A DNA stretch of 45,008 nt from Microvirga mediterraneensis (GCF_013520865.1 NZ_JACDXJ010000004.1:1-45008), one strand, 5' to 3'. Numbered from the stretch's first letter, positions 32,613 to 40,073 are shown. The notes: generated from the sequence alone by a model not told the origin. Translations and numbers: made by a program.

Positions 32613-32643
32613 ATGTTAGGCAAAACGTTCGCCATATGTCAAC
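32613..32643 (-). promoter_or_regulatory. Leftward early promoter with operator-like 17-mer
   Basis: GTTCGCCATATGTCAAC (32627-32643) is the exact inverse of 33198-33214 and matches 16 of 17 bases at 21436-21452. Read leftward it contains TTGACA, with TAACAT 18 bp downstream. The promoter points at the primase-containing operon. A second CATATG-containing inverted repeat (TTGCC...GGCAA, 32600-32624) overlaps the -10 side. Confidence 0.6.
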
Positions 32644-32722
32644 GGGAATTTCAGCGAATATGTCGACTAAAATCGCACCCTGAGCCGCTCGACATACTCG
32701 GCGGCCGGCACTCTGCGCCTCC

Positions 32723-33112
32723 GTTCCCCCGTTTTTTGGCCGTTCCCCCAGGTAGGGGGTACGGGGAGGAACGCCATAAATCCATTATGTTTCAATAGCT
32801 TAACGTACCATTCCGGCCATCGGTTCGCCACCAAGGGGGAACGCTTGGGGGAACGGTTTTTCATTAATTATTTCAATGACTTAGCTTCTCTATATATCTA
32901 TTGTTCCCCCGTTCCCCCTCTATAGATAAAAAATACCCTAATAATACTGATTATAGTCCTATATATGTAACAAAGTGTATAATATAGGAGGATAGTCAGC
33001 GTTATTAGGGGTATATATAGGAAAAACAGGTGGAACAGGGGGAACGGTGCTGGATCCGAGTGCCTAACTCATTGATGTATTGGTATAATCACCGTACCCC
33101 CGCCGTTCCCCC
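32723..33112. repeat. Iteron-like array of GTTCCCCC
   Basis: Eight exact copies of GTTCCCCC: five on this strand (starting at 32723, 32742, 32903, 32911, 33105) and three inverted (32835, 32847, 33038). GTACCCCC variants occur at 33094 and inverted at 32755. Copies tend to come in pairs and surround an AT-rich tract. An 8-mer should occur about once per 32 kb on both strands in random sequence, so this clustering is not chance. Binding sites for a replication initiator are the likeliest role; packaging signals are another. Confidence 0.75.
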
Positions 33113-33197
33113 TGGCAGGGGTACGCCCGCTCCGGTCGGGAATAGTTCGACTTTCGATCTAATGAACGGATGTTCAGCTTCCTGAATGGTCAGGATC

Positions 33198-33214
33198 GTT
33201 GACATATGGCGAAC
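33198..33214 (+). promoter_or_regulatory. Operator-like 17-mer, rightward copy
   Basis: GTTGACATATGGCGAAC is the exact reverse complement of 32627-32643. It includes TTGACA at 33199-33204, but no good -10 follows at 16-18 bp (CTCTGA at 17), so promoter activity is less sure than at the other two copies. Imperfect dyad: the outer GTT/AAC pair. Confidence 0.5.
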
Positions 33215-33221
33215 GGCAACC

Positions 33222-33402
33222 CTCTGAGACTTAAGGCGAATTACCCCTGTGGCAATCCTCCCATTCGCCGAAAACATGGTTGTTTTACAGCCATTCCAAT
33301 GTACTATCTCCGGCGCAGATTTGCTGATCTGCCTTTTTCCTTTCGCCGTGAATTCAGGTTCCGGCACCTTCAAGGCGGCTCCTCATACGGGCCGCTTTTC
33401 TT
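33222..33402 (+). ncRNA. Candidate short terminated transcript
   Basis: The stretch between the rightward TTGACA element and two tandem terminators has no good gene. It has an inverted repeat GGCGAAT (33235-33241) / ATTCGCC (33263-33269). A transcript from 33198-33214 would be about 110-180 nt long and structured. Immunity RNAs of this size are known in P4 and P1/P7-type phages, but the promoter here lacks a clear -10, so this is tentative. Confidence 0.25.
33315..33338 (+). terminator. Rho-independent terminator 1
   Basis: GCAGAT-TTGCTG-ATCTGC stem-loop followed by CTTTTT. It is the first of two rightward terminators before terS. Confidence 0.7.
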
Positions 33403-33405
33403 TTT
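33372..33405 (+). terminator. Rho-independent terminator 2
   Basis: AAGGCGGC (33372-33379) pairs with GCCGCTTT (33391-33398) with one wobble, and is followed by a T-rich run (TTTTCTTTTT). Together with terminator 1 it isolates the packaging operon from upstream transcription. Confidence 0.8.
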
Positions 33406-33475
33406 CGTATATGTCGTGATATTTGTAGCGATAGATAACCATTGAAATTTTGCTACATTTGCGGACAGGAACGGC

Positions 33476-34147
33476 ATGGCTAGGGGGAAGGGCAAGAATC
33501 CAGGCTCGCCGCTGGTGGATCTTCTGGCGGAGGACGAGGAGTTCTTCGGGCCCGGCAATTGGACTGATCGGCAGCGTCTCTTCGTGCGGGCCTACATGCG
33601 GCACAGGAACAGTTCCAGGGCCGTGCGCGAAGCCGGGTTCGGGTGCCACCCTGAGAATGCCGGCAAGGTCGGCTGGAAGCTCCTCAACGATCCGGCCTTC
33701 AAGCACGTCCAGGATGCGATTGCAGAGCGAGAGGCGGCGATCAAGCAGCGGCTTGCCATGGACGAGGCCCGCGTCCTCGAGGAGCTCCGCAAGGTCGCCA
33801 CGTTCTCGCTGGCCGACGTGTTCGACATCCAGGAGGACGGCACGGCCCGGCTCAACCTGGCGCATGCCGACGCCGATCAACTCGCAGCTCTGTCCGAGGT
33901 CCAGATCGAGCAGCACGAGATCCGCGGCGAGGAGGGCGAGAACGTCACCCTGAAGACCACGATCAAGATCAAGGCGCACTCCAAGCTCGACGCCCTGGAG
34001 AAGCTCGGAAAGAACCTCAAGCTATTTACTGACAAAATGGAGTTAAACGGATCTCTCGACATAGGTTCCGCTTTACAGGCCGCTCGGAGGCGCGCTAGAT
34101 TGCGTAATACGTCGGCCGATATGTCCGATGAAACTGACGGGAAATGA
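33476..34147 (+). CDS. terS: Terminase small subunit
   Basis: A 223-aa protein of the terminase_2 type that recognises the phage DNA and loads it on the large subunit. Typical signs: WTDRQRLFVRAYMRHRNSSR followed by AVREAGFG, the HTH region used for DNA binding; a central coiled helix (AIAEREAAIKQRLAMDEARV); and a C-terminal segment with SKLDALEKLGKNLKLF. The gene starts 70 bp beyond two terminators, so it needs its own promoter in 33405-33470, where I see no perfect consensus. Its stop overlaps the next ATG. The last 120 bp are less GC-rich than the rest. Confidence 0.85.
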   Translation: MARGKGKNPGSPLVDLLAEDEEFFGPGNWTDRQRLFVRAYMRHRNSSRAVREAGFGCHPENAGKVGWKLLNDPAFKHVQDAIAEREAAIKQRLAMDEARVLEELRKVATFSLADVFDIQEDGTARLNLAHADADQLAALSEVQIEQHEIRGEEGENVTLKTTIKIKAHSKLDALEKLGKNLKLFTDKMELNGSLDIGSALQAARRRARLRNTSADMSDETDGK

Positions 34148-34500
34148 ACGTGGATCTACGCAAAAAATTGCGGGCCAAAGAACGCGGCCTGCTCTGGCTC
34201 AGTGAGAAGTTGCGTAAGAATGGGTTCACGCTCGCGGAGCGGATCGAAGCCCTCGACCAGGCCGATCGGGATGGTATCTCGCGCCCGGCCAAGCACCCAC
34301 GGTTCAAGCCCAGGCAACGGGCCTTTCTGATCCAGCGGGCCAAGCAGCGCAAAGCAAAGGGCGAGGCCATGGCGAAGATCGCGGCCGACATGGGCGTGAC
34401 CTATGGGACGATCGAGCGGTGGACGCGTGGCGTCAAATGCCCGGTCAACCATCGCCCGAAGCGCCAGAAGGGCTGGAGGGAATCCTGCCATGCTGCCTAG
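34144..34500 (+). CDS. HTH protein in the packaging operon
   Basis: A 118-aa basic protein. Residues about 75-95 form a helix-turn-helix (AMAKIAADMGVTYGTIERWT). The FTLAERIEALDQADRDGISR segment resembles the C-terminal segment of the next protein (IPVADRIKALEEARRAA), suggesting that the two are related. It is coupled to terS by ATGA. It may regulate the packaging genes or help DNA recognition by terminase. Confidence 0.65.
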   Translation: MNVDLRKKLRAKERGLLWLSEKLRKNGFTLAERIEALDQADRDGISRPAKHPRFKPRQRAFLIQRAKQRKAKGEAMAKIAADMGVTYGTIERWTRGVKCPVNHRPKRQKGWRESCHAA

Positions 34501-34762
34501 AGACCTGCCTCCATCCGAGAAGAAGATTCTCGCCCAGACCATGGCCCGGCGCATCGACGAGAGCGTGGCCGAGATCTCGCGTCAACTCGGGGCGCCCCAC
34601 TCAACGGTCCTGGCCTGGGTGAACGAGGTCCGTCCGCCCAAGGTCAGGATCCCCCGCGGGCTCGCTGCGGGCCAACGCAAATACAACGAGTACATGCGCG
34701 AGGCCGGGATCCCCGTCGCTGATCGCATCAAAGCCCTTGAGGAGGCTCGCCGTGCCGCCTGA
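34490..34762 (+). CDS. Second HTH protein in the packaging operon
   Basis: A 90-aa protein with an HTH at about residues 18-40 (ARRIDESVAEISRQLGAPHS, then TVLAWVN). The C-terminal tail repeats a motif of the preceding HTH protein. The ATG before LPRDLPPSEKK overlaps the previous gene by 11 bp. A longer frame exists but would overlap by about 100 bp. Presumably a small DNA-binding regulator. Confidence 0.6.
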   Translation: MLPRDLPPSEKKILAQTMARRIDESVAEISRQLGAPHSTVLAWVNEVRPPKVRIPRGLAAGQRKYNEYMREAGIPVADRIKALEEARRAA

Positions 34763-35021
34763 TTTTCGCGTGGTCGCCTGGTGCGCCAACACTCACGACC
34801 TGCTGGTGGAGACGCCCGACGCGTTCCTGATGGTCGATATCGCCGGCTACGAGGATGCCGACGGCAAGGCTGTCCTGCCGGAGCTCGCCGAGCAGCAGGC
34901 CTCGTTCGTGCGCTTCAAGCTCCAGGACGAGGAATGGACCGTGCCTCTCGGCTCGAACCTAGGCGCCACCATGATCCGTCCGGACCATCGCGCCGGGACT
35001 GAGAAGGCGGTGCTGCAGTGA
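34752..35021 (+). CDS. Hypothetical protein
   Basis: An 89-aa soluble protein with a beta-rich look (FRVVAWCANTHDLLVETPDA, then FLMVDIAGYEDADGK, and VRFKLQDEEWTVPLG). GAGGAGG lies 6 bp before the GTG start, which is preferred to a TTG five codons upstream. It overlaps both neighbours. No family recognised. Confidence 0.6.
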   Translation: MPPDFRVVAWCANTHDLLVETPDAFLMVDIAGYEDADGKAVLPELAEQQASFVRFKLQDEEWTVPLGSNLGATMIRPDHRAGTEKAVLQ

Positions 35022-35599
35022 CGGGTGGCGTCAAGATCCGTCATGCCCTGGCCGAGCGTGGCGATGATTTCTATCCGACGCCGCTCGAGGCGGTTCGCTC
35101 CCTGCTCGACGTGGAGCGCGTCTACCTTCCTGAAAGAATCTGGGAACCGGCCTGCGGTGACGGGGCGATCGTCCTGCCATTTCGCGAGGCGGGCTATCAG
35201 GTCCATGCCTCCGATCTCGTGGGCCGTGGCTGTCCTGATAGTGAGGCCGGGCTCGACTTCCTGAAACCCTTTGCCATGCCGCGCGGCCTTGGCGGGATCG
35301 TGACCAATCCGCCCTACAAGCACGCGCAGGCCTTCGTCGATCGTGCTCTCGATATCGTGCCCTATGTGGCCATGCTTCTGCGGCTCTCCTTCCTGGAAGG
35401 TCAGGCACGGCGCCCATGGTTCGAGAAGACGCCGCTTGCCCGCGTCTGGGTTTCGTCTGCCCGCCTGCCGATGATGCACCGCGATGGGTGGGACGGGCCG
35501 GTGGCTACCTCCACGACAGCGTTCGCTTGGTTCGTCTGGGACGCTCGCCACGAGGGTTCGCCGCGCATCCGCTGGTTCGACTGGCGGCAACATCAATGA
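35018..35599 (+). CDS. DNA adenine-type methyltransferase (N6A/N4C class)
   Basis: A 193-aa SAM-dependent enzyme. Motif I is EPACGDGA (43-50), which binds SAM, and the catalytic NPPY lies at 97-100 (VTNPPYKHAQAF). The DDFYPTPLEAVRSLL opening is typical of phage methyltransferases of this group. No separate target-recognition domain is visible. It starts at a GTG overlapping the upstream stop. Its place between terS and terL is unusual and might link methylation to packaged DNA. It has no cognate endonuclease nearby. Confidence 0.85.
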   Translation: MTGGVKIRHALAERGDDFYPTPLEAVRSLLDVERVYLPERIWEPACGDGAIVLPFREAGYQVHASDLVGRGCPDSEAGLDFLKPFAMPRGLGGIVTNPPYKHAQAFVDRALDIVPYVAMLLRLSFLEGQARRPWFEKTPLARVWVSSARLPMMHRDGWDGPVATSTTAFAWFVWDARHEGSPRIRWFDWRQHQ

Positions 35600-35835
35600 G
35601 AACCGATCCCCTCAACCCGCGCCATATCGGAGCCCATGCGGTCGCGGCCGTCGAGTTCCTGGCGCAACTCGGGCTCAAGGGGATCCTGACACGCACCAAG
35701 CACCTGCGGCTCGAATGGAGCCACGGTGGCCGGTCGTTTCACATCAGCATGCCGTGCACGCCACGGGACGCAGACGCCGCGGCGAACCAGGCGCGGCAGA
35801 GGATCAGACGGGAAATCAGGAGGGCATACGGGTGA
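35596..35835 (+). CDS. Hypothetical protein
   Basis: A 79-aa basic protein (RHIGAHAVAAVEFLAQLGLK, then SHGGRSFHISMPCTPRDADA and an Arg-rich C-terminal helix). The ATG overlaps the methyltransferase stop by ATGA. The lengths and basic tail suggest a small nucleic-acid-binding protein; no family recognised. Confidence 0.6.
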   Translation: MRTDPLNPRHIGAHAVAAVEFLAQLGLKGILTRTKHLRLEWSHGGRSFHISMPCTPRDADAAANQARQRIRREIRRAYG

Positions 35836-36017
35836 ATATTCGTATCGACGTGGTGGCGCGGGCTTACCTCGAACACATGATCGGAATCGCAGTCTCTGAC
35901 GCTGACTGGCTCGCCATGGAACATGACGACGACGGGTCAATGGTGGTGGAGGCCTGCCGCGAGGCGGCGCGTGTGGCCATTACGGCGGCCGATCTGGTGA
36001 CGGAGACACTCCATTGA
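35832..36017 (+). CDS. Hypothetical protein
   Basis: A 61-aa acidic protein (IRIDVVARAYLEHMIGIAVS, then DDDGSMVVEACREAARVAIT). The GTG start overlaps the previous stop (GTGA) and the stop overlaps the next TTG start. No family recognised. Confidence 0.55.
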   Translation: MNIRIDVVARAYLEHMIGIAVSDADWLAMEHDDDGSMVVEACREAARVAITAADLVTETLH

Positions 36018-36124
36018 ACGCGATCGCTCTCGGTATGGCGGCCCTGTCCGGTGCCGTGTCCTATGCCATCATCCGCGAGGTTCTCGTGCCGGCGGTGCTG
36101 TTGATCGGGGCGATGCTGTCGTGA
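36014..36124 (+). CDS. Small single-TM protein (36 aa)
   Basis: A 36-aa hydrophobic peptide starting at a TTG that overlaps the previous stop (TTGA). Most of its length is hydrophobic (ALGMAALSGAVSYAII and VLVPAVLLIGAMLS, with a short Arg-Glu break), suggesting membrane insertion. Its stop overlaps a following GTG. The overlaps are the main evidence that it is a gene. Confidence 0.45.
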   Translation: MNAIALGMAALSGAVSYAIIREVLVPAVLLIGAMLS

Positions 36125-36255
36125 GATGGTCGATGATTGTTCGTTGGTTCGGTGGGTTCTGGACAGTGGGCCCCGCGTCTCTTGTCATCCATGATGAGGG
36201 AGTGAGCCTGTGTTGGCGTCAAGTAATCCAATGGGAGTGGTTCCGGAACCCATGA
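36121..36255 (+). CDS. Possible small Trp-rich protein (44 aa)
   Basis: A 44-aa frame with seven tryptophans (RWSMIVRWFGGFWTVGPASL and a C-terminal QVIQWEWFRNP), starting at a GTG that overlaps the previous stop. It overlaps the start of terL by 46 bp. Aromatic-rich peptides of this length can lie at membranes, but the evidence is weak. Confidence 0.3.
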   Translation: MRWSMIVRWFGGFWTVGPASLVIHDEGVSLCWRQVIQWEWFRNP

Positions 36256-37754
36256 CCCAGGACGAACTCGACGCCGGCCTCGTCAACGATTTCGCCGACC
36301 TCTACGACGATCCGCTCGCCTATGTGCGCTATGCCTTCCCCTGGGGCGAGGGCGAGTTGGCCGATTATGACGGGCCGGACGAGTGGCAGTCGGGGTTCCT
36401 GAAGGAACTCGGCCAAGAGATCCGCCTGCGCAACTTCGACGGCGTGAACGCGGTCGAGCCGATCCAGTTCTCCACGGCCTCGGGCCACGGCATTGGCAAG
36501 TCGGCCATGTCGTCGTTCCTGGGCTGCTTCATCCTGGACACGCGCCCTCACTCGAAGGGAATCTGGACGGCCAACTCCGCGCCGCAGCTGGAAACCAAGA
36601 CGTGGGCGGAGTTCTCGAAATGGCGCAAGCGATCGATCTCGGCCCATTGGTGGAAGGTCTCGACCGGCCGTGGTGCCCTGCGCTGCACCCACATTCAGCA
36701 CCCGGAGACCTGGCGCATCGACGCCATGGCCTGGCGCGAGCATCAGCCCGAAGCCTTTGCGGGCCTGCACAACGCCGGCTCGACGCCGTGGTACCTGTTC
36801 GACGAGGCCTCGGCCATCCCGCGCGCGATCTTCGAGGTCTCGGAAGGCGGATTGACCGACGGCGAGCCGATGCGGTTCCTGTTCGGCAACCCGACCAAGA
36901 ACACGGGATTTTTCTACGACACGTTTCACAAGTTGCGCCACCGCTTCAAGACGCGGCAGATCGACAGCCGCAACGCGCGCATGACCAACAAGGCCACGAT
37001 CGAGGGTTGGCGCAAGGATTGGGGCGAGGATTCCGACTTCTTCCGGGTGCGCGTCAAGGGGCAGTTCCCGGCCCAGGCGGCGACGCAGTTCATCTCCAAG
37101 GGCGACATCGAGGCGGCGCAGAAGCGCGAGGTCTATTTCAACGACACGGACCCGATCATCATCTCCCTGGACGTGGCCCGCTATGGCGACGACCAGAGCG
37201 TGATCCGGGTTCGCCGCGGCCGTGACGCCCGCAGCCGCAAGCCGATCAAGTTCAAGAAGCTGGACACGATGCAGCTCGCCGCGCGCACCGTGGCCCTGTA
37301 TCAGGAGCTCCTCGCGGATGCCCTGATCATTGACGCGGCCGGCGTGGGCGGACCGGTGGCCGATCGCATCCGGCAGATCGACCCGCATATCAACCTGATC
37401 GAGTTCAACGGCGGCAAGTCGGTGCCGGTGGCAGACCCGCAGTACCACGACTGGAACGCCTACGCCTGGGGCGAGATGAGGAAGGCTCTTCGGGATGGCC
37501 TCGCCATCGACGACGACCCGGAACTCGAGGAGGAGCTGGCTGCCCGGAACTACTCCTTCGACGGAAACAACGCGATTATCCTGGAGCCCAAGGAGATCAT
37601 GAAGCAGGAAATCGGCCGTTCCCCCGACAACGCCGACGCCCTTGCCATGACCTACGCCATGCCGATCGGGCCCAGGGATCCGGGCAAAACTCGCCGTGAA
37701 TTCTCCGGAATATCGCGTGACATAAACACGACCGTTGACTATGATCCACGCTGA
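36210..37754 (+). CDS. terL: Terminase large subunit
   Basis: A 514-aa packaging motor. Walker A is GHGIGKS (about 91-98) within TASGHGIGKSAMSS; Walker B is YLFDEAS near 195-201; the nuclease domain opens with SLDVARYGDD near 319 and includes DAAGVGGPVAD and a late PDNADALAMTYAM segment with an acidic residue. The GTG start has GAGGGAG placed upstream; an ATG seven codons in is an alternative. The 3' end, from about 37690, is AT-rich and holds a promoter for the portal genes. The packaging strategy (headful or cos) cannot be told from the sequence. Confidence 0.92.
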   Translation: MLASSNPMGVVPEPMTQDELDAGLVNDFADLYDDPLAYVRYAFPWGEGELADYDGPDEWQSGFLKELGQEIRLRNFDGVNAVEPIQFSTASGHGIGKSAMSSFLGCFILDTRPHSKGIWTANSAPQLETKTWAEFSKWRKRSISAHWWKVSTGRGALRCTHIQHPETWRIDAMAWREHQPEAFAGLHNAGSTPWYLFDEASAIPRAIFEVSEGGLTDGEPMRFLFGNPTKNTGFFYDTFHKLRHRFKTRQIDSRNARMTNKATIEGWRKDWGEDSDFFRVRVKGQFPAQAATQFISKGDIEAAQKREVYFNDTDPIIISLDVARYGDDQSVIRVRRGRDARSRKPIKFKKLDTMQLAARTVALYQELLADALIIDAAGVGGPVADRIRQIDPHINLIEFNGGKSVPVADPQYHDWNAYAWGEMRKALRDGLAIDDDPELEEELAARNYSFDGNNAIILEPKEIMKQEIGRSPDNADALAMTYAMPIGPRDPGKTRREFSGISRDINTTVDYDPR

Positions 37755-37762
37755 TTTATGAG
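37735..37762 (+). promoter_or_regulatory. Promoter upstream of the portal operon
   Basis: TTGACT (37735-37740) and TATGAG (37757-37762) are 16 bp apart, matching the sigma-70 pattern in 5 of 6 and 4 of 6 positions. It lies at the end of terL and would drive the small virion protein, portal and downstream head genes. Confidence 0.5.
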
Positions 37763-37776
37763 CGGAGATATGTCAG

Positions 37777-37986
37777 GTGTGTTTCTCGGCCCCGAAAATG
37801 ACCCCGCCCCCCTTGCCTCGTGCGGCCCCTGAACCGGCCAAGCTCAACGACGAGAACGTGACCCGGGCGCGCGACGACGCCACCCGCCGGGCCCGGGCCG
37901 CCGCTGGCGCGGGCTCGACGATCCGGGCTCCTGTTGCCGGTGATACCGGCACCGCCTACGGCACCAAACAGCTTCTCGGGCAGTGA
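37777..37986 (+). CDS. Small virion protein, T7 gp7.3-like candidate
   Basis: A 69-aa protein starting at a GTG, with the MCFSAPKMTPPPLPRAAPEP opening and the C-terminal GSTIRAPVAGDTGTAYGTKQ then LLGQ. Small proteins of this kind (Met-Cys-Phe, proline-rich, Gly/Thr-Leu-Leu-Gly end) lie just before the portal in many podoviruses and include virion or tail-assembly proteins like T7 gp7.3. The gene is 3 bp before the portal. The call is from position and pattern only. Confidence 0.6.
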   Translation: MCFSAPKMTPPPLPRAAPEPAKLNDENVTRARDDATRRARAAAGAGSTIRAPVAGDTGTAYGTKQLLGQ

Positions 37987-37989
37987 CCC

Positions 37990-39738
37990 ATGGCAGGCAC
38001 GGCGCGCCCGGCTGACCGGGAACCCTCGTTCACCAAGCCCAGGTTCCTCCTGACCGATCGGCCGGCCGAGCCGTTCCGCAAGCGCCTGGCCATGCTCAAG
38101 AACGAGCGTACGCCCCACGAGGGCGACTGGCGCGAGATCTCCCAGAACATCCGCCCGACCCGGGGTCTGTGGACGGCCGAGGAGCAGCGCCGCCGCAAGT
38201 CCGCCTCATCGATCATCAACAACACGCCGCTTCTGGCCTCCCGCACGCTCGGCGCCGGCATGATGTCCGGCATCACCTCTCCGGCCCGGCCCTGGTTCCG
38301 TCTGACCACGGGTGACCCGGCGCGGGACGAGGCGGCCGGCGTCAAGATGTGGCTGCATGTGGTGACGCGGCGCATCCAGCATGTTCTCGCCTCGTCGAAC
38401 TTCTACACCTCGCGGCAGCAGATCTACCCGGATGTGGGCGATTACGGCACGGGCGTGGTCATCATCGACGACGACTTCGAGAACATCGTGCGGTTCACGG
38501 TCCTGCCCGTGGGGCAGTACTGGCTCGGCACGGACAAGAACGACCGCGTGGACACGGTGTACCGCGCCTTCGGCATGACGGTGCTCCAGTTGGTGCGCAA
38601 GTTCGGCTACGAGAACTGCAGCCAGACCGTGCGGGATATGTACGACCGCAGCCAGTACGACCAGATGGTGAAGGTGATCCACGCCATCGAGCCGAACCTG
38701 CAGCAGGTGCGCGGCATCAAGGGTCCTCGCGGCATGCCTTACGTGTGCGTGTACTTCGAGGAGGAGAACGGCGAGGACAAGCTGCTCTCGTTCAAGGGTT
38801 ACCGGGATCTCAGGATTGCGGCGCCGCGGTGGGACGTGCAGGCCGGTGAGGTCTACGGTGTCGGCCCGGGCTGGTATGCCCTGCCGGACGCCAAGGGCCT
38901 GCAGGTTCTGGAGCGCAGGAAGGCCCAGGCGATCGACCGCATGGTGACGCCGCCCACGCAATCGCCTGCGGGCCTGACTGGCGTGAACTGGTTGCCCGGC
39001 GCGAACACGGTTGTCCCGACGAACGTGGCTCAAGGATCGGCCGCCATCCGGCCGATCTACGAGCAGCGCGCCGACGGGATCACGGCCATTCGCGGCGAGA
39101 TCGACGCCACCGAGCAGCGCGTCAACAGCGCGTATTATGCCGACCTGTTCCTGATGCTGTCGCAGTCCGACCGGCGCGAGATCACCGCGCGCGAGATCGA
39201 GGAGCGGCACGAGGAGAAGCTGCTCGCCCTCGGGCCAGTCCTGGAGCGTCAGCACAACGAGGATCTGAACATCAACATCGACGCCGTGTTCAACCGGCTG
39301 GTCGATGTGTCAAAGCCCATGTGGGCGCAAGACATGGACGGGGTGATCCCGCCGCCGCCGAAGGAGTTGGCGGACGTAGAGCTCAAGGTCGAATACGTGT
39401 CGATCCTGGCCCAGGCGCAGCGCGCCGTGACGGTCGGCGGAATCGAGCGTCTCGTCGGGTTCACCGGCAACCTTGCGGGCGTCAAGCCGGAAGTGCTTGA
39501 TAAGATTGATTTCGATCAGGCCATTGATGAATACGCCGACGCGATTGGTACGCCGCCCGCAGTCGTGCGCTCCGACGAGGCCGTGAAGCAGATCCGAGAC
39601 CAGAATGCGGCCGCCATGCAGCAGCAGCAGGCCGCCGCCGCCATGCCGGCCGCCGCTCAATCCGCCAAGCTCCTGTCCGAGGCGCGCACCTCTGACGGCG
39701 GCTCCATCCTCGACCAGGTGCTCGGGGTCAACCAGTGA
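37990..39738 (+). CDS. Portal protein (T7 gp8-like head-to-tail connector)
   Basis: A 582-aa protein of the podovirus head-to-tail connector family (PF12236-type). It forms the dodecameric ring through which DNA is packaged and released. Family marks: RPAEPFRKRLAMLKNERTPH then EGDWREISQNIRPTRG near residues 20-60, NNTPLLASRTLGAGMMSGIT near 77-96, and a C-terminal alpha-helical region with LPDA..LQVLERRKAQAID. The last 45 residues are Gln/Ala-rich. It starts 3 bp after the small gene and its stop overlaps the next GTG. Confidence 0.88.
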   Translation: MAGTARPADREPSFTKPRFLLTDRPAEPFRKRLAMLKNERTPHEGDWREISQNIRPTRGLWTAEEQRRRKSASSIINNTPLLASRTLGAGMMSGITSPARPWFRLTTGDPARDEAAGVKMWLHVVTRRIQHVLASSNFYTSRQQIYPDVGDYGTGVVIIDDDFENIVRFTVLPVGQYWLGTDKNDRVDTVYRAFGMTVLQLVRKFGYENCSQTVRDMYDRSQYDQMVKVIHAIEPNLQQVRGIKGPRGMPYVCVYFEEENGEDKLLSFKGYRDLRIAAPRWDVQAGEVYGVGPGWYALPDAKGLQVLERRKAQAIDRMVTPPTQSPAGLTGVNWLPGANTVVPTNVAQGSAAIRPIYEQRADGITAIRGEIDATEQRVNSAYYADLFLMLSQSDRREITAREIEERHEEKLLALGPVLERQHNEDLNINIDAVFNRLVDVSKPMWAQDMDGVIPPPPKELADVELKVEYVSILAQAQRAVTVGGIERLVGFTGNLAGVKPEVLDKIDFDQAIDEYADAIGTPPAVVRSDEAVKQIRDQNAAAMQQQQAAAAMPAAAQSAKLLSEARTSDGGSILDQVLGVNQ

Positions 39739-40073
39739 CCCACCTCGAACAGTTCGAACAGGAACTCGCCGAGGAGATCGCCACCCGCGAGCGCGATGAC
39801 CTGCGCAAGGTTCTGGACAGCCGCGAGGGCCGGCGAGTGCTGTGGTCGCTCCTCGATGCGGCTGGCGTCTATGGCCTGTCCTACACGGGCGAGGCGATGT
39901 CGACCGGCTTCAACGAAGGCCGTCGCAGCGTCGGAATTACGCTTTTGCAGAAAATCGAGGATCTCGCGCCGGGGTCTTTCCTGACCATGCAGCGCGAGGT
40001 GCTTGAGGAAAAGCAGACGGTCGAAGGCCTGCGCAAGGCTGCGGCCGAGAAGGACGAAGGAGAGAGCGAATGA
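39735..40073 (+). CDS. Bbp19-like phage protein
   Basis: A 112-aa protein resembling Bbp19 of Bordetella phage BPP-1. The recognisable part is REGRRVLWSLLDAAGVYGLS, then FNEGRRSVGITLLQKIEDLA, with a GSFLTMQREVLEE end. It lies between portal and scaffold, as in BPP-1-like phages. The role is unknown; the position suggests head assembly. The GTG start overlaps the portal stop. Confidence 0.75.
   Translation: MTHLEQFEQELAEEIATRERDDLRKVLDSREGRRVLWSLLDAAGVYGLSYTGEAMSTGFNEGRRSVGITLLQKIEDLAPGSFLTMQREVLEEKQTVEGLRKAAAEKDEGESE

Larger units (their letters stand above)
32640..33475. other. Non-coding, AT-rich intergenic region, candidate origin
   Basis: About 830 bp between the leftward early operon and the rightward packaging operon with no convincing gene. 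It holds eight copies of an 8-bp iteron, a central AT-rich tract (about 32860-33030, with many TATATA-like stretches), an exact inverted copy of the operator-like repeat and two tandem terminators. Short ORFs on both strands lack good start sites and sit over repeats. The position between divergent arms fits an origin and switch region. Confidence 0.55.

Noticed and set aside
32667..32864. 65-aa leftward ORF next to the early operon
   Set aside because: It is built over four GTTCCCCC repeats, has no ribosome site before its ATG and lies in the repeat region; I cannot exclude a gene remnant.
32723..33112. GGAAC inside the iterons as EcfG-type -35 boxes
   Set aside because: The inverted iteron GGGGGAAC contains GGAAC, the -35 element of EcfG promoters, but none of the eight copies has a GTT-type -10 element 16-17 bp downstream.
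33089..33445. Overlapping ORFs on both strands (94 and 79 aa) before terS
   Set aside because: They cross the operator copy and both terminators, and have unusual composition. The region reads better as regulatory DNA.
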